From NCBI GenBank assembly GCA_016191165.1, contig JACPPF010000071.1, forward strand, positions 52,058 through 116,057: a stretch of 64,000 nucleotides of DNA. Reading direction: 5' to 3'. Positions within the stretch are counted from its first letter, which is position 1. Every line of letters begins with the position of its first letter. A program made the position numbers and the translations under genes. Source of the DNA: Planctomycetota bacterium. Its GTDB lineage: Bacteria > Planctomycetota > Planctomycetia > Gemmatales > Gemmataceae. The notes under the pieces were generated by a model. The model saw only the letters and a program-made list of their open reading frames with translations, did not search any database and was not told the DNA's origin. Shown one piece after another: positions 15,304 to 24,761 of this stretch.

Positions 15304-16287
15304 ATGCGTTCGACTCTCAGCCTGGTTCGCCGAGAGTTCAGTGCGTATTTCTTCTCGCCGATTGCGTACGTCGTGCTGGCTGTCTTTTTGGCAGTGACCG
15401 GGCATCTCTTCTACCTGACGCTCGATCAACTGACCGAGACCGGGCCGCGCGGCGTGTGGTATCCGATGGAGCTGATGGTCGGCAACGTGTCGTTCTGGCT
15501 CGTCTACCTTTTCATTCCGCCGTTGTTGACGATGCGCCTCTTCGCGGAGGAACGCAGCACGGGCACGCTGGAGATGCTGCTCACCGCGCCAGTGCGCGAT
15601 TGGCAGGTCGTGTTCGCCAAGTATGTCGCGTGTTTCGGATTCTACACGCTGATGTGGCTGCCCACATTGCTTTACCTGCCAATCCTCAGTGACTGGCACG
15701 TGGAGGTCGTGCAAAGCGATGCGGTTCCATGGCATCTCATGACGGCTTACGTCGGCCTGGCGGTTGCCCTGCTGGCGCTCGGTCTTGCTTTCGGCGTGCT
15801 CTTCGTCTCCCATCTGATGGATGGCCGCATCGCGTCCGGGTGCTGGTTTCTCTTCCTGACGCTTTCGTGCCTGATCCTGGCGGCGTTGCCTTTCATTCCG
15901 ATCGTGTTGCACGGCGAGTGGTGGACTATCAGCAGCGCGATTGACCCCTGGCCGATTCTGACGACCTACATCGGCCTGGCCCTGGCCGGCGCGATGTTTC
16001 TGGCGATCGGCATGTTCGTCAGCAGTCTCGTCAACAGCCAGATGATCGCGGCCATCGTGTCGCTGTTCATCGGCTTGCTGTTCATCGTCGGCGGCATCTG
16101 GCAGCCGGAGATGGACACCAGCGGGACGGCATACCGGGTCATGTTTTTCTTTTCGGTGCCACAACACTTCGCCCAGCATTTCGCCCGCGGGTTGATCGAC
16201 ACGCGCCACCTGGTGCTTTACGCTTCCGTGGCGCTGTACGGCGTCTTCCTCACCGTTCGCAGTCTGGAGAGCCGACGATGGCAGTAA
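15304..16287 (+). CDS. ABC-2 type permease (GldF-like)
   Basis: The 327-residue membrane protein has about six to seven hydrophobic segments and begins with RRELFSAYF-like sequence (LVRREFSAYFFSPIAYVVLA), typical of GldF and related ABC-2 permeases. ERSTGTLEMLLTAPVRDWQV is the conserved cytoplasmic loop of the family. An AGGAGG lies before the ATG at 15304. It works with the ATPase upstream and overlaps the GldG-like gene by 10 bases, so the two are translationally coupled. Confidence 0.9.
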   Translation: MRSTLSLVRREFSAYFFSPIAYVVLAVFLAVTGHLFYLTLDQLTETGPRGVWYPMELMVGNVSFWLVYLFIPPLLTMRLFAEERSTGTLEMLLTAPVRDWQVVFAKYVACFGFYTLMWLPTLLYLPILSDWHVEVVQSDAVPWHLMTAYVGLAVALLALGLAFGVLFVSHLMDGRIASGCWFLFLTLSCLILAALPFIPIVLHGEWWTISSAIDPWPILTTYIGLALAGAMFLAIGMFVSSLVNSQMIAAIVSLFIGLLFIVGGIWQPEMDTSGTAYRVMFFFSVPQHFAQHFARGLIDTRHLVLYASVALYGVFLTVRSLESRRWQ

Positions 16288-18818
16288 AAACACGCAAGGC
16301 GGCCTCGGTGTGGGCGCTGCTCCATTTTGTCGTTCGTTTCCTCGGCCTCAACGCCGTCGTCGCCATCGCGGTCGGCGCGTTCCTTTGGCAGGCCCTGGAC
16401 CTTGAAGCAGCGGGCATGATCGTCATCATCGCCGGCGCCTCCGTGGTCGCGCTGGCGCTTTTGGCGGAGATTCGCGGCGTGACGCAGACGGTTTTCTCGC
16501 GGCGCGGGGCCGCGGGCATCAACGGCGTGCTGCAAATCGCACTCGCCACCGCGCTCTTCGTCGGCGGCAATATCTATTCTTACTATCACTATCACCGCTG
16601 CGACTGCACGGCCGACCGGCACTTCACGCTCGATCCGGACATCAAGAAGCAGCTCGCCAAGCTGCGCGGCGACACGGACATCATCATCTATTTGCAGCAC
16701 GTCTCGTTCGGCCAGCGCAGCGAACTGCGCCAGGATGAATACGATCAGGCGGCGGAGCGGAAGATCATCGAGAAAGTCAAGGACCTCGCGGAGCAGTTTC
16801 AAGAGCTTGGCCCGCGCTTTCGCGTCCACATCCTCGACACGCAACAGCGCAGCTACCAGAACCGCGAACGCGAGCTAAAGAAGATCTCCGAGAACCTCGT
16901 CACGACCATCAAGGCGGCCCCGGAGGACACGATCTTCTTCTACACGCGCGACACGAAACAGGTGCAGCGCCTGAGCTTCAACGACATTTATCAGCTCGAC
17001 AAAAAGGCGTCGCAGGAAGCCAACGGCGGCAAGGGCAACCTGGTGCTGATCGATCAGGGCGTGCAGAATTTTGCCAACAAAATCTTCAAGATCGAGGAGA
17101 AAAAGCCTCGCATCGGGTTCGCGGTCATTCATGGCGTTTTGGGCCAGGACGGTACGGAAGAACTCGGCATGACGGGACTGAAAAAAGCGCTGGCGTCGCG
17201 CGGGTTTGTCGGCCGCGACATTGTGCTGAAGAAATGGCCTCAGCGCGAGCCGGCGGCCCTGGAACACGAGGAGAATCGCTACGAGATTCTCGAATCTCAG
17301 AAGAACTACTTTGAACGCGAGCTCAGAGACCTGGGCGAGGAACTCAAGGCGTACCAGAAATCGCGGGACTACTGGCAAACCAAGAGCGCCAGGGAAATCA
17401 ACGAAGAATACGCCCTGGTGGAAATGCCGGTCGGCCCCCGGCCTGTGCCGCGCAAGCAAATCGAAGCGATCCGGCGGACCGGACGTTTGGTTTTCGCGCG
17501 GGACGTGACGGAGGAGTTTCGCGCCGTTTACAATTCCGAATGGAAAGACGACATCGAGGGGATCGAGACCGAAATCAAGACCTTCCGGAAGAAGCTGGAC
17601 CGGGCGATCGAGGAGCAGGGCAAACTGCGTGTCGAAAACCTCGCGGAACAGCGGCGCATCACCGACGTGCGCGTGAAGTTCAATCGACTTCTCGCCGACA
17701 TCGATCTTCTGGTAATCCCCCGGGCTACGATGTTCAACCCGGTGCGCGGCGACCGCATTCCCGGCCGGATTTACGGTCTCGACGACGCGCAGGTCGAGGC
17801 CATCAAGGATTTCATGAAGGCCGGCAAGCCGGTCCTCTTTTGTCTGGGGCCCATGAATGAGCCTGGAGAAAACGCACGCGACGAGGCGGACAGGGACTCG
17901 CTGGAGAAATTGCTGTCGTCGTTCAACGTGCAGATGCCGAACCAGGCGATCCTGTTCAATAGCGAGGCCGATGCGATGGCCGAGGGAGAAGATCGCGAAC
18001 AACTCCCGGGCGGCGCGGGGCAGGTGGAAGTGCCTCCGGCCGAGTTTGAATGGAAGTTTGCCCCGGGCTCACGCGGCGTGGGCGAAATCGACATCAAGGC
18101 GGAGCCGCTGATTCGCAAGAGCATGGTGCTGACCGCGCGCGGTCTGGCGGAAAAGGGTCGAAGCGAAATGAAGATCCGGGCGCCGCGCCCGGTCTACGTC
18201 GTGCGCACGAGCTGGAAACCGGAAACGGTCGCGACAACCTTCGGCGCCTTGCCCATGAGTTGGCCCGCTGGCCCGACCCAGGCCTTGCTGGCCTTCGCCA
18301 CGAAGATGAACAAGAAGCTCGACGAGAAAACGGTCTTCCTGATGACCAATGCCGAGTGCTGGAACGAGGATCGCCCGTTCCCCAATCCGGCCGAGAAGTG
18401 GATTCCGCATTTCGAGCGCCCCAAAGCGGACGATCCGAACAAGGGCACACTGCGGGAAAGACGCCGCGGCCCGTTCCCCATCGGCGTCGCCCTGGAAGCG
18501 AAAGTGCCAGCGGAATGGTACGACAAGGACGCCGCCAAAAAAGAGCCGGCCACGATTCGGCTTGCCGTCATCGGACAGGGGGGGCTCTTCATCGGGGACA
18601 AACTTTCCCCCTTGAAGGAAAAGCTCTTCCTCGACGTCTCCAACTGGCTGCTCGGCCGCGATGGCTTGCTCGCGCGCGAACGTGAATCCTGGCAGTATCC
18701 CCGCGTGGACATCGACGACACCAACAAGACGCTCTGGAGCTGGGGCGCTCGCCTGGGCTTGCCGCTGTTGTTCCTCTACATCGGCCTCAACGTCTGGCTC
18801 GTGCGGCGCATGCGTTAG
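16278..18818 (+). CDS. GldG-like ABC transporter auxiliary protein
   Basis: The 846-residue protein has two or three N-terminal membrane helices, a large extracytoplasmic region and one C-terminal helix (LPLLFLYIGLNVWLV). The region after the helices (residues about 115-290) resembles the GldG/ABC_transp_aux family: DPDIKKQLAKLRGDTDIIIY and RPRIGFAVIHG-like strands. Residues about 320-480 are a long charged, probably coiled-coil insertion. It belongs with the upstream ATPase and permease. The stop codon TAG lies at the start of a palindromic repeat. Confidence 0.85.
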   Translation: MAVKTRKAASVWALLHFVVRFLGLNAVVAIAVGAFLWQALDLEAAGMIVIIAGASVVALALLAEIRGVTQTVFSRRGAAGINGVLQIALATALFVGGNIYSYYHYHRCDCTADRHFTLDPDIKKQLAKLRGDTDIIIYLQHVSFGQRSELRQDEYDQAAERKIIEKVKDLAEQFQELGPRFRVHILDTQQRSYQNRERELKKISENLVTTIKAAPEDTIFFYTRDTKQVQRLSFNDIYQLDKKASQEANGGKGNLVLIDQGVQNFANKIFKIEEKKPRIGFAVIHGVLGQDGTEELGMTGLKKALASRGFVGRDIVLKKWPQREPAALEHEENRYEILESQKNYFERELRDLGEELKAYQKSRDYWQTKSAREINEEYALVEMPVGPRPVPRKQIEAIRRTGRLVFARDVTEEFRAVYNSEWKDDIEGIETEIKTFRKKLDRAIEEQGKLRVENLAEQRRITDVRVKFNRLLADIDLLVIPRATMFNPVRGDRIPGRIYGLDDAQVEAIKDFMKAGKPVLFCLGPMNEPGENARDEADRDSLEKLLSSFNVQMPNQAILFNSEADAMAEGEDREQLPGGAGQVEVPPAEFEWKFAPGSRGVGEIDIKAEPLIRKSMVLTARGLAEKGRSEMKIRAPRPVYVVRTSWKPETVATTFGALPMSWPAGPTQALLAFATKMNKKLDEKTVFLMTNAECWNEDRPFPNPAEKWIPHFERPKADDPNKGTLRERRRGPFPIGVALEAKVPAEWYDKDAAKKEPATIRLAVIGQGGLFIGDKLSPLKEKLFLDVSNWLLGRDGLLARERESWQYPRVDIDDTNKTLWSWGARLGLPLLFLYIGLNVWLVRRMR

Positions 18819-18925
18819 CCGGAAGCGCAAGCGACGAAAGCGATTGTCCGTCGCTTTACGTTGATGCGTTAGCCGGAAGCGCAAGCGACGAAAGCGATTG
18901 TCCATCGCTCGCGCTTCCGTCTAAC
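18813..18925. repeat. Tandem copies of the AGCCGGAAGCGC repeat
   Basis: Two direct copies of gcgttagccggaagcgcaag lie 49 bases apart. The second is closed by the inverted arm cgctcgcgcttccgtctaac. Related copies are at 24686, 38372 and 58737. The GldG-like stop codon is within the first copy. Confidence 0.8.
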
Positions 18926-18945
18926 ACCCGAATCGGGAGTATTTT

Positions 18946-21900
18946 ATGAACCTGAAAACCACGATCGCTCTGGTTCTGCTGGTGGGCGCCGGCGCGGGCG
19001 GGTGGACGTGGCTTTACCTGCGTCAGCCGCCGACGGCGGTGGAATCGCCGACGCTAACCTTTCTCAAGGCCCAGTTGCCCAGCGGCAAGTTGACGCGCAT
19101 CGAGGCGACGCGCCGGGCCAAACGGCTGGACCAGCCGATGGCCGACGCCAGCCTGGTCGGGATGTTCGCCATCGCTCCGGGACAAATTCCCTGGCAAGCG
19201 TTTGCGGGCAGATTGGATCATGGACCCCGAACGCTTTTCGTGTTGCAAAAGGTCGGGCAAGAATGGACGCTGCCCGGCAATTGGCCCGTGCGTCCCCATG
19301 AAGCCAAGCAATGGATCGCCACCTTGACCTCGCTCCATTCGCGATTCGAGCCGATCTCCCTCGACGGCGGCGTCGATATCAAAACCTATGGCTTGTACGA
19401 AGATCCTCTGACCATCGAAATCACCATCGACAAGCAGAAACACACGCTACTTCTCGGCGAAAAACCAGGCGACAAAAACACCTTCACCAGCCCGACCTAC
19501 CTTCGCCTCGACGACAAGGCCGAGGTCATCCAGCTCGGCCCTGGTGTGCTCAGCGCTTTGGATCGCACCCAGGATTACTTTCAGCAGCGCCGGCTCTTCC
19601 CGCTGGAGCGTGTCGCCAGGGATGAGGACTCCACGGAAAAGGTCGAGCAGGTCGCCGCCAGCAAGGTCACCGTTGAAACCAAGGACACGAAGGTCACGGT
19701 CGCCCGGCGCGGAGACCAGTGGATCCTGCAAGATGCCAAGAAGAAAGACGCCAAGCAGAAGGCCTGGAAAAAGGTGGGCTCCGAGGATCGTCTCGATCCC
19801 TCGCGCCGCGACGCGCTGTTGCGCGCGTGCCCGGAAATCTGGGCCGAGAAGTTCGTGGACGTGCCCAGGTCGCTTGTCGAATGCGGGCTGGATGAGCCGG
19901 AGTACACGGTTTCGGTCACACGCGCAAACGGCTCCAAGATCAAGCTGTTGATCGGCGGCGTATCCCACTCGACGCGCAAGATGGTGTTGAAGCAGATGGG
20001 CAAACAGCTCATGCCGATCGAACAGGTCGAGGAATATCGCTATGCCAAGCTCGACGAGAACGACCAGCTTTTCGAAATCAAGACCGACAAGCTCAAGGAT
20101 CTTGCCGTGGACATCGACGCCTTGCGCGATGCGAAGCTGGCGCGGTTCAAGACCGACGACGTCAAACGCCTGGAACTGGTGCACGGCGCGGCCCGCCTGG
20201 TGTTTGTCAAGAAAAAGGAAAAGGAAGGAGACGAAAAGAGCAAGGAAAAATGGACGCTCGAAAAGCCCTCGGTGCGCGATGTGGAGGCGGCCGTGGTCGA
20301 GGACTTCATCGACAAGCTCCAGGGGCTTCAAGTCAGCGAAAAGGAGATCCTGGACGATGCCGATCTCCAGTCGCTTGGCCTGGCCAAACCGGCGGGACAA
20401 ATCAAGATCGTTGTCGAGGAAGCCGACAAGGACGCGAAGAAGGGCAAGGACGAAAAGAAGAAGAGCCGGACCATCGTGTTCTACCTGGGACAAAAACCCA
20501 AGGACGCGGATAAGACTTTCATTCGAGTAGACGATTGGCCACGCGTCAACCAGGTCGGCGCGGAAATCTGGAAACTCGCCCAGCGTTCCGAGGTCGCCTA
20601 TCGCCCGCGCGAGTTGTGGAAACTCGATGCCGACACGATCACCAAGATCACGATCGATGGTGGAAAAAAGGCGTACAGCCTCCAGCGCGGCGACAAGGCC
20701 TGGCGCATCACCGGCCCGCTGGATGCCGACGCCTCGGGCAATACCGCCGACACCCTGGCCGAAGAATTGGCGCGGTTGAAAGCGGAGCGATTCGAGGACA
20801 GTCAGCCCAAGGAGCTGGCAAAGTTCGGCCTGGACAAGCCGGCGTTCAAGATCACGCTCACCACCAAGGAAGGAAAGCCGAGGCAACTGGAAATCGGCAA
20901 GCGAATTGAATCGAAGGAAGGCGGACGTTTCGCGCGGCTGGCGGGCGGCGATGCGGTGTTCGTCATCAACGAAAAGCTGGCCGCCAATCTGAAGGCCGAC
21001 CCATTCGACCTCGTGGAGGCCAGCGTATTGACCATTGATCCGAAGAACATCGAACGCATTCGTTATCAAGAGGGTAAATCTTCGTTTACGCTGGAATCGC
21101 AAAAGGGGCGCTGGCAAATCACAGCATCGCCTGCCGGGCCTTTTCCCGCTGGCGATGAGCCGATCAAGATGGCGCTGGCGCCGTGGGCGAAGTTACGCGC
21201 CGACCGCATCGCGGCGGTGGGCGCCAAGCTTGACCTCGCGGCCTATGGTCTGGCGCCGCCGGCGCAGACGATCGTGGTGACGCTCGAGCCCGACGCCAAG
21301 AGCAAGGCGAAGAAGCCGATCGAGCACACGATCGAACTGGGCAAGCAGGTTGACGCCAGTGGAGCGCGCTTTGCCCGCGTGGACAAGAAGAATACCGTGG
21401 TCGTTTTCGATGCCCTGACGGCCGGGCAGCTTGCACGCAGCCATCTCGACTTCCTCGACCCGCGCGTGTTGCGCCTGGACGCCGAGGCGGTCGTGATGAT
21501 CGACCGCAAGATGAATGGCGCCGACCTGGAGCTTGCGCGGCGCGACGACGTTTGGCAAATCGTTAAGCCGAGCATTCGGGACGCCGACAATCTGACGCTA
21601 TTCGACCTGTTGCGCCGGGTCGCCCAGTTGCGGGCCGTGCGCATCGCCGACTACCCGGCCAAGGATTTGAAGCCGTTCGGACTGGAGAAACCACTCGCCA
21701 TCGTCACGATTCATCTGGAGCTCGGCGCCGACGTGAAGAAGCACGTGATCAAGGTAGGCGATATCGCGCCCGGCATGGACAAAAAGGACACCGGCGAGCG
21801 TTACGCGCAGATCGACGATCAGAAAATGGTCGTGGTCCTGCCGGCGGAGTTGAGTCGCCACCTCATCGCTGGGCCGCTTTATTTTGCCGATCGCAATCTG

Positions 21901-22719
21901 GCCGCGTTCGGCGCCGTCGATCGCGCGGAGTTGACGAAGGGTTCGCGCAAGGCGACCTTTGGCCGAACCGCCACCGCCTGGGAGATGATTCAACCCGAAC
22001 CTGCCAAGGCCGAGAGCGAGGAACTCGACGGGTTGATTCGCCTGATGCAGCGGCTGCGGGCCGAGGAGATCGTCGTCGAGAAGGCAGCGGATCTCAAGAA
22101 ATTCGGTTTGGATAAACCCGCGGCGGAATGGCGCTTCAAGCTCGGCACCGACGAAAAACTGCACCTCCTCGTCGGCGCTCCGGCGAGCGAACGGGGCAAA
22201 GGGCTCCGATACGCCAAGCTCGGCGACAAGAACGCGGTCTTCTTGCTGAGCGACAAAATCGCGGCCCGGACGCTTGCCGAGTATCGCGACCGGGCCCCAC
22301 TGGCGAAGTTCGAGATCGGCAAGGCGGTGAAACTTGTCATCACCACCGGCAAGGATAAGCCATTCACACTTGAAAAGAAAGACGGCAAGTGGGTGCTCGC
22401 CTCGGACACGAAAGCGACGGTCAAACCTGGTGAGGTTCAGGAGGTCCTGTTCACGCTGGTCCGCCTCGAAGCGCTGCGGTATGTCGCCGATGCCAAGGCC
22501 GATTTGAAGCAATACGGGCTGGACGCGCCGAGCCACAGGATCGAAGTGCAACTACCTGTCGGCAAGCGCGAACTCTGGGTGGGTGACGTGGAAGAGAAAT
22601 CGAAGCGCCGCTTCGCCACGGTGCCGGGGACGGGCGCTGTGTTCGTGCTCGACGAATTCGACACTGGCCTCTTGACGCGACCGCTTTCGAGTTTTCTTGA
22701 CACGCCAAAGAAGAAGTGA
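18946..22719 (+). CDS. Giant multi-repeat DUF4340 protein
   Basis: The 1257-residue protein has one N-terminal membrane helix (residues 5-25) and then a chain of DUF4340-type modules. Each module has a line like FGLDKPA, a beta pair, a GK or GE turn, and RYAKL followed by AVFVL. About eight such modules can be counted, for example TYGLYEDP near residue 148, CGLDEPE near 315, SLGLAKP, KFGLDKPAF, AYGLAPPA, PFGLEKPL, KFGLDKPAAE and QYGLDAPS. DUF4340 proteins occur next to Gld-type transporters; here one long chain stands in the fourth place. It is probably periplasmic. The natural ligand is unknown. Confidence 0.85.
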   Translation: MNLKTTIALVLLVGAGAGGWTWLYLRQPPTAVESPTLTFLKAQLPSGKLTRIEATRRAKRLDQPMADASLVGMFAIAPGQIPWQAFAGRLDHGPRTLFVLQKVGQEWTLPGNWPVRPHEAKQWIATLTSLHSRFEPISLDGGVDIKTYGLYEDPLTIEITIDKQKHTLLLGEKPGDKNTFTSPTYLRLDDKAEVIQLGPGVLSALDRTQDYFQQRRLFPLERVARDEDSTEKVEQVAASKVTVETKDTKVTVARRGDQWILQDAKKKDAKQKAWKKVGSEDRLDPSRRDALLRACPEIWAEKFVDVPRSLVECGLDEPEYTVSVTRANGSKIKLLIGGVSHSTRKMVLKQMGKQLMPIEQVEEYRYAKLDENDQLFEIKTDKLKDLAVDIDALRDAKLARFKTDDVKRLELVHGAARLVFVKKKEKEGDEKSKEKWTLEKPSVRDVEAAVVEDFIDKLQGLQVSEKEILDDADLQSLGLAKPAGQIKIVVEEADKDAKKGKDEKKKSRTIVFYLGQKPKDADKTFIRVDDWPRVNQVGAEIWKLAQRSEVAYRPRELWKLDADTITKITIDGGKKAYSLQRGDKAWRITGPLDADASGNTADTLAEELARLKAERFEDSQPKELAKFGLDKPAFKITLTTKEGKPRQLEIGKRIESKEGGRFARLAGGDAVFVINEKLAANLKADPFDLVEASVLTIDPKNIERIRYQEGKSSFTLESQKGRWQITASPAGPFPAGDEPIKMALAPWAKLRADRIAAVGAKLDLAAYGLAPPAQTIVVTLEPDAKSKAKKPIEHTIELGKQVDASGARFARVDKKNTVVVFDALTAGQLARSHLDFLDPRVLRLDAEAVVMIDRKMNGADLELARRDDVWQIVKPSIRDADNLTLFDLLRRVAQLRAVRIADYPAKDLKPFGLEKPLAIVTIHLELGADVKKHVIKVGDIAPGMDKKDTGERYAQIDDQKMVVVLPAELSRHLIAGPLYFADRNLAAFGAVDRAELTKGSRKATFGRTATAWEMIQPEPAKAESEELDGLIRLMQRLRAEEIVVEKAADLKKFGLDKPAAEWRFKLGTDEKLHLLVGAPASERGKGLRYAKLGDKNAVFLLSDKIAARTLAEYRDRAPLAKFEIGKAVKLVITTGKDKPFTLEKKDGKWVLASDTKATVKPGEVQEVLFTLVRLEALRYVADAKADLKQYGLDAPSHRIEVQLPVGKRELWVGDVEEKSKRRFATVPGTGAVFVLDEFDTGLLTRPLSSFLDTPKKK

Positions 22720-22770
22720 ATTTGGTTGTGACGACTCGTGCGGCGCGTTACAGTTCGGTTTTGGGTTGAA

Positions 22771-22799
22771 GCCCGCTCGCCAAAGGCGAGCGGCTAAAC
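22771..22799. repeat. Half copy of the GCCGCTCGCC repeat
   Basis: The sequence cccgctcgccaaaggcgagc, then ggctaaac, is the right arm of the repeat at 15215-15286. Confidence 0.7.
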
Positions 22800-22816
22800 G
22801 AAGCGAGGTGGGCGCC

Positions 22817-23596
22817 ATGGTCCGCTGGATCGGGGTTTTCACATTCCTTGGATTGCTGGCCATCACGCTGCAAACGAGCGCTGGCGAAACGAAAAAGCGC
22901 GTCCTCCTGCTCTGGCAAAGCCCCGATGGGCATCCGAAGAACACGCACGAGTATCAGCTCGGCCAAAAGATTCTCAAACGTGAACTCGACAAGTTCCCGT
23001 CGATCGATCCCGTGCTCGTCAATGCCGACGGCGCCTGGCGCGAGGGGCCAGACCTCCTGGCGAAGGCCGATGGCGTCGTCCTGTTCGTCTCCGAAGGCGC
23101 GAAATGGCTCTGCGCCGACGCGAAACGCCTCGCTGCGTTTCAGGCGTGCGCCAAACGCAAGGCCGGCTTCACCGTCCTGCACTGGGGCATGGGAACCAAA
23201 GACGCCAAGAACATCCAACCGTTCGTTGACCTTTTCGGCGGCTGCCACGGCGGACCGGATCGCAAGTACCAGGTGGTGGACACCAGGGCGTTTTTTGTCG
23301 CGTTTCAGAGACATCCGATTCAGCTTGGCCTGAACACGTTCAAGGTTCGTGATGAGTTTTACTACGACCTGAAACTGGCCAAGGCCAGCAAATCGATGCT
23401 GATGGCCAACATCGACAAAAAGGCGCACACCGTCGCCTGGGCCTATCCACGCGACGACGGTGGCCGCAGCTTCGGCTTCAGCGGACTGCACTTTCATGAA
23501 AACTGGCAGATGCCCGAATATCGCCGATTGGTGACGCAAGGCGTGCTGTGGACGATGAACATTGCGATCCCAAAGGGCGGCATCACAGTCAAATGA
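22817..23596 (+). CDS. Secreted ThuA-like domain protein
   Basis: The 259-residue protein has an N-terminal signal segment (residues 1-22) and then a ThuA-like, class-I-glutamine-amidotransferase-like fold: RVLLLWQSPDGHPKNTHEY, DLLAKADGVVLFVSEGAKW, and VLHWGMGTKDAKN. The C-terminal part has TVAWAYPRDDGGRSFGFSGLH and FRRLVTQGVLWTMNI-like strands. ThuA proteins are associated with sugar use, and many planctomycetes have secreted versions. GAGGTG lies six bases before the ATG at 22817. It is followed 34 bases later by an SMP-30-type gene, which may act in the same sugar pathway. Confidence 0.85.
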   Translation: MVRWIGVFTFLGLLAITLQTSAGETKKRVLLLWQSPDGHPKNTHEYQLGQKILKRELDKFPSIDPVLVNADGAWREGPDLLAKADGVVLFVSEGAKWLCADAKRLAAFQACAKRKAGFTVLHWGMGTKDAKNIQPFVDLFGGCHGGPDRKYQVVDTRAFFVAFQRHPIQLGLNTFKVRDEFYYDLKLAKASKSMLMANIDKKAHTVAWAYPRDDGGRSFGFSGLHFHENWQMPEYRRLVTQGVLWTMNIAIPKGGITVK

Positions 23597-23630
23597 CAAC
23601 AGGTATGGCAACCATTTTTTAGGAGTGATT

Positions 23631-24668
23631 ATGTCCTGGTTCCGTTCCCTTTTGTTGGCGCCGCTCATCGCGGTTGCCGTGTTACCAGCGCTGGACGCGG
23701 GCGGCAAGAAAAAGCCTGGGCCAACGCCGCCGCGCAAGATTGTCGTGCTCGACAAGCGCTTCGCACAACTCTTGCCCAAGAAGGCCAAGGTCGAGACCAT
23801 CGCCCGCGGCTTCATCTGGACCGAAGGGCCAGCCTGGAATCGCGCGGGCAAGTTCCTCGTCTTCTCCGACATCCCGCACAACGTCGTCCACAAATGGCAA
23901 AAGGGCAAGGTCTCCGTTTTTGTGAAACCCTCCGGCTATACGGGCCAGAAGCCGCGCGGCGGCAAGCCGGGCGACGAGCCAGGCTCCAACGGTCTGCTCT
24001 TCGACGCGGACGGACGACTCACCCTCTGCGAGCATGGCGACCGCCGCGTCACCCGCATCGACGAGGACGGCAAGAAGACCGTCCTCGCCGACAATTACAT
24101 GGGCAAGAAGCTCAACAGCCCCAACGACCTCGTCTACCACACCAACGGCGATCTCTACTTTACCGATCCGCCCTACGGCTTGCCCAAGGGCGCCGAGGAT
24201 CCCACGCGCGAAATGGATTACTGTGGCGTCTACCTACGCAAAAAGGACGGCAAGTTGATCCTGCTCACCAAGGAAATGACCAGGCCCAACGGGATCGCCC
24301 TGTCTCCCGATCAAAAGACCCTCTATGTCGCCAACTCGGACCCCAACGAGCCCGTGTGGAAATCATTTCCTGTCAAAGAAGACGGCACGCTCGGCAAGAG
24401 CAAGCTGTTCGTGGACGGCGCGAAATGGGTTCAGGCGAAACGCCCCGGACTGCCCGACGGCATGAAGATCGACGTTTACGGCAACCTGTGGGCGACCGGC
24501 CCCGGCGGGGTGTGGGTCTTCGCGCCGGACGGCACGGTCATCGGCAACATCGACACCGGCACCAACACCGCCAACGTCGCGTTCGGCGATGATGGCTCGA
24601 TGCTCTACATCGCCGCCAATCACGATATTTGCCGCGTGAAGACGTTGACGAAGGGGAAAGGGTTCTGA
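23631..24668 (+). CDS. SMP-30/gluconolactonase family secreted protein
   Basis: The 345 residues begin with a signal segment (1-22) and form a beta-propeller of the SMP-30/gluconolaconase type. Visible motifs are GFIWTEGPAWNRAGKFLVFSD, EPGSNGLLFDADGRLTLCEH, NSPNDLVYHTNGDLYFTDPP, RPNGIALSPDQKTLYVANSD and LPDGMKIDVYGNLWAT. These carry the usual Glu, Asn and Asp metal-binding positions of the family. AGGAG lies five bases before the ATG at 23631. The natural substrate is probably a sugar lactone or related compound, inferred from the family only. Confidence 0.9.
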   Translation: MSWFRSLLLAPLIAVAVLPALDAGGKKKPGPTPPRKIVVLDKRFAQLLPKKAKVETIARGFIWTEGPAWNRAGKFLVFSDIPHNVVHKWQKGKVSVFVKPSGYTGQKPRGGKPGDEPGSNGLLFDADGRLTLCEHGDRRVTRIDEDGKKTVLADNYMGKKLNSPNDLVYHTNGDLYFTDPPYGLPKGAEDPTREMDYCGVYLRKKDGKLILLTKEMTRPNGIALSPDQKTLYVANSDPNEPVWKSFPVKEDGTLGKSKLFVDGAKWVQAKRPGLPDGMKIDVYGNLWATGPGGVWVFAPDGTVIGNIDTGTNTANVAFGDDGSMLYIAANHDICRVKTLTKGKGF

Positions 24669-24685
24669 GCTTGCGAGCGTGGCCG

Positions 24686-24743
24686 GTTAGCCGGAAGCGC
24701 GAGCGACGGATTCCCAACTCCGTCGCTTGCGCTTCCGGCTAAC
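24686..24743. repeat. Palindromic repeat (AGCCGGAAGCGC family)
   Basis: The arms gttagccggaagcgcgagcg and cgcttgcgcttccggctaac are inverted copies between two convergent genes. Confidence 0.8.
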
Positions 24744-24761
24744 CAAAGCCGGCGCTTGGGG

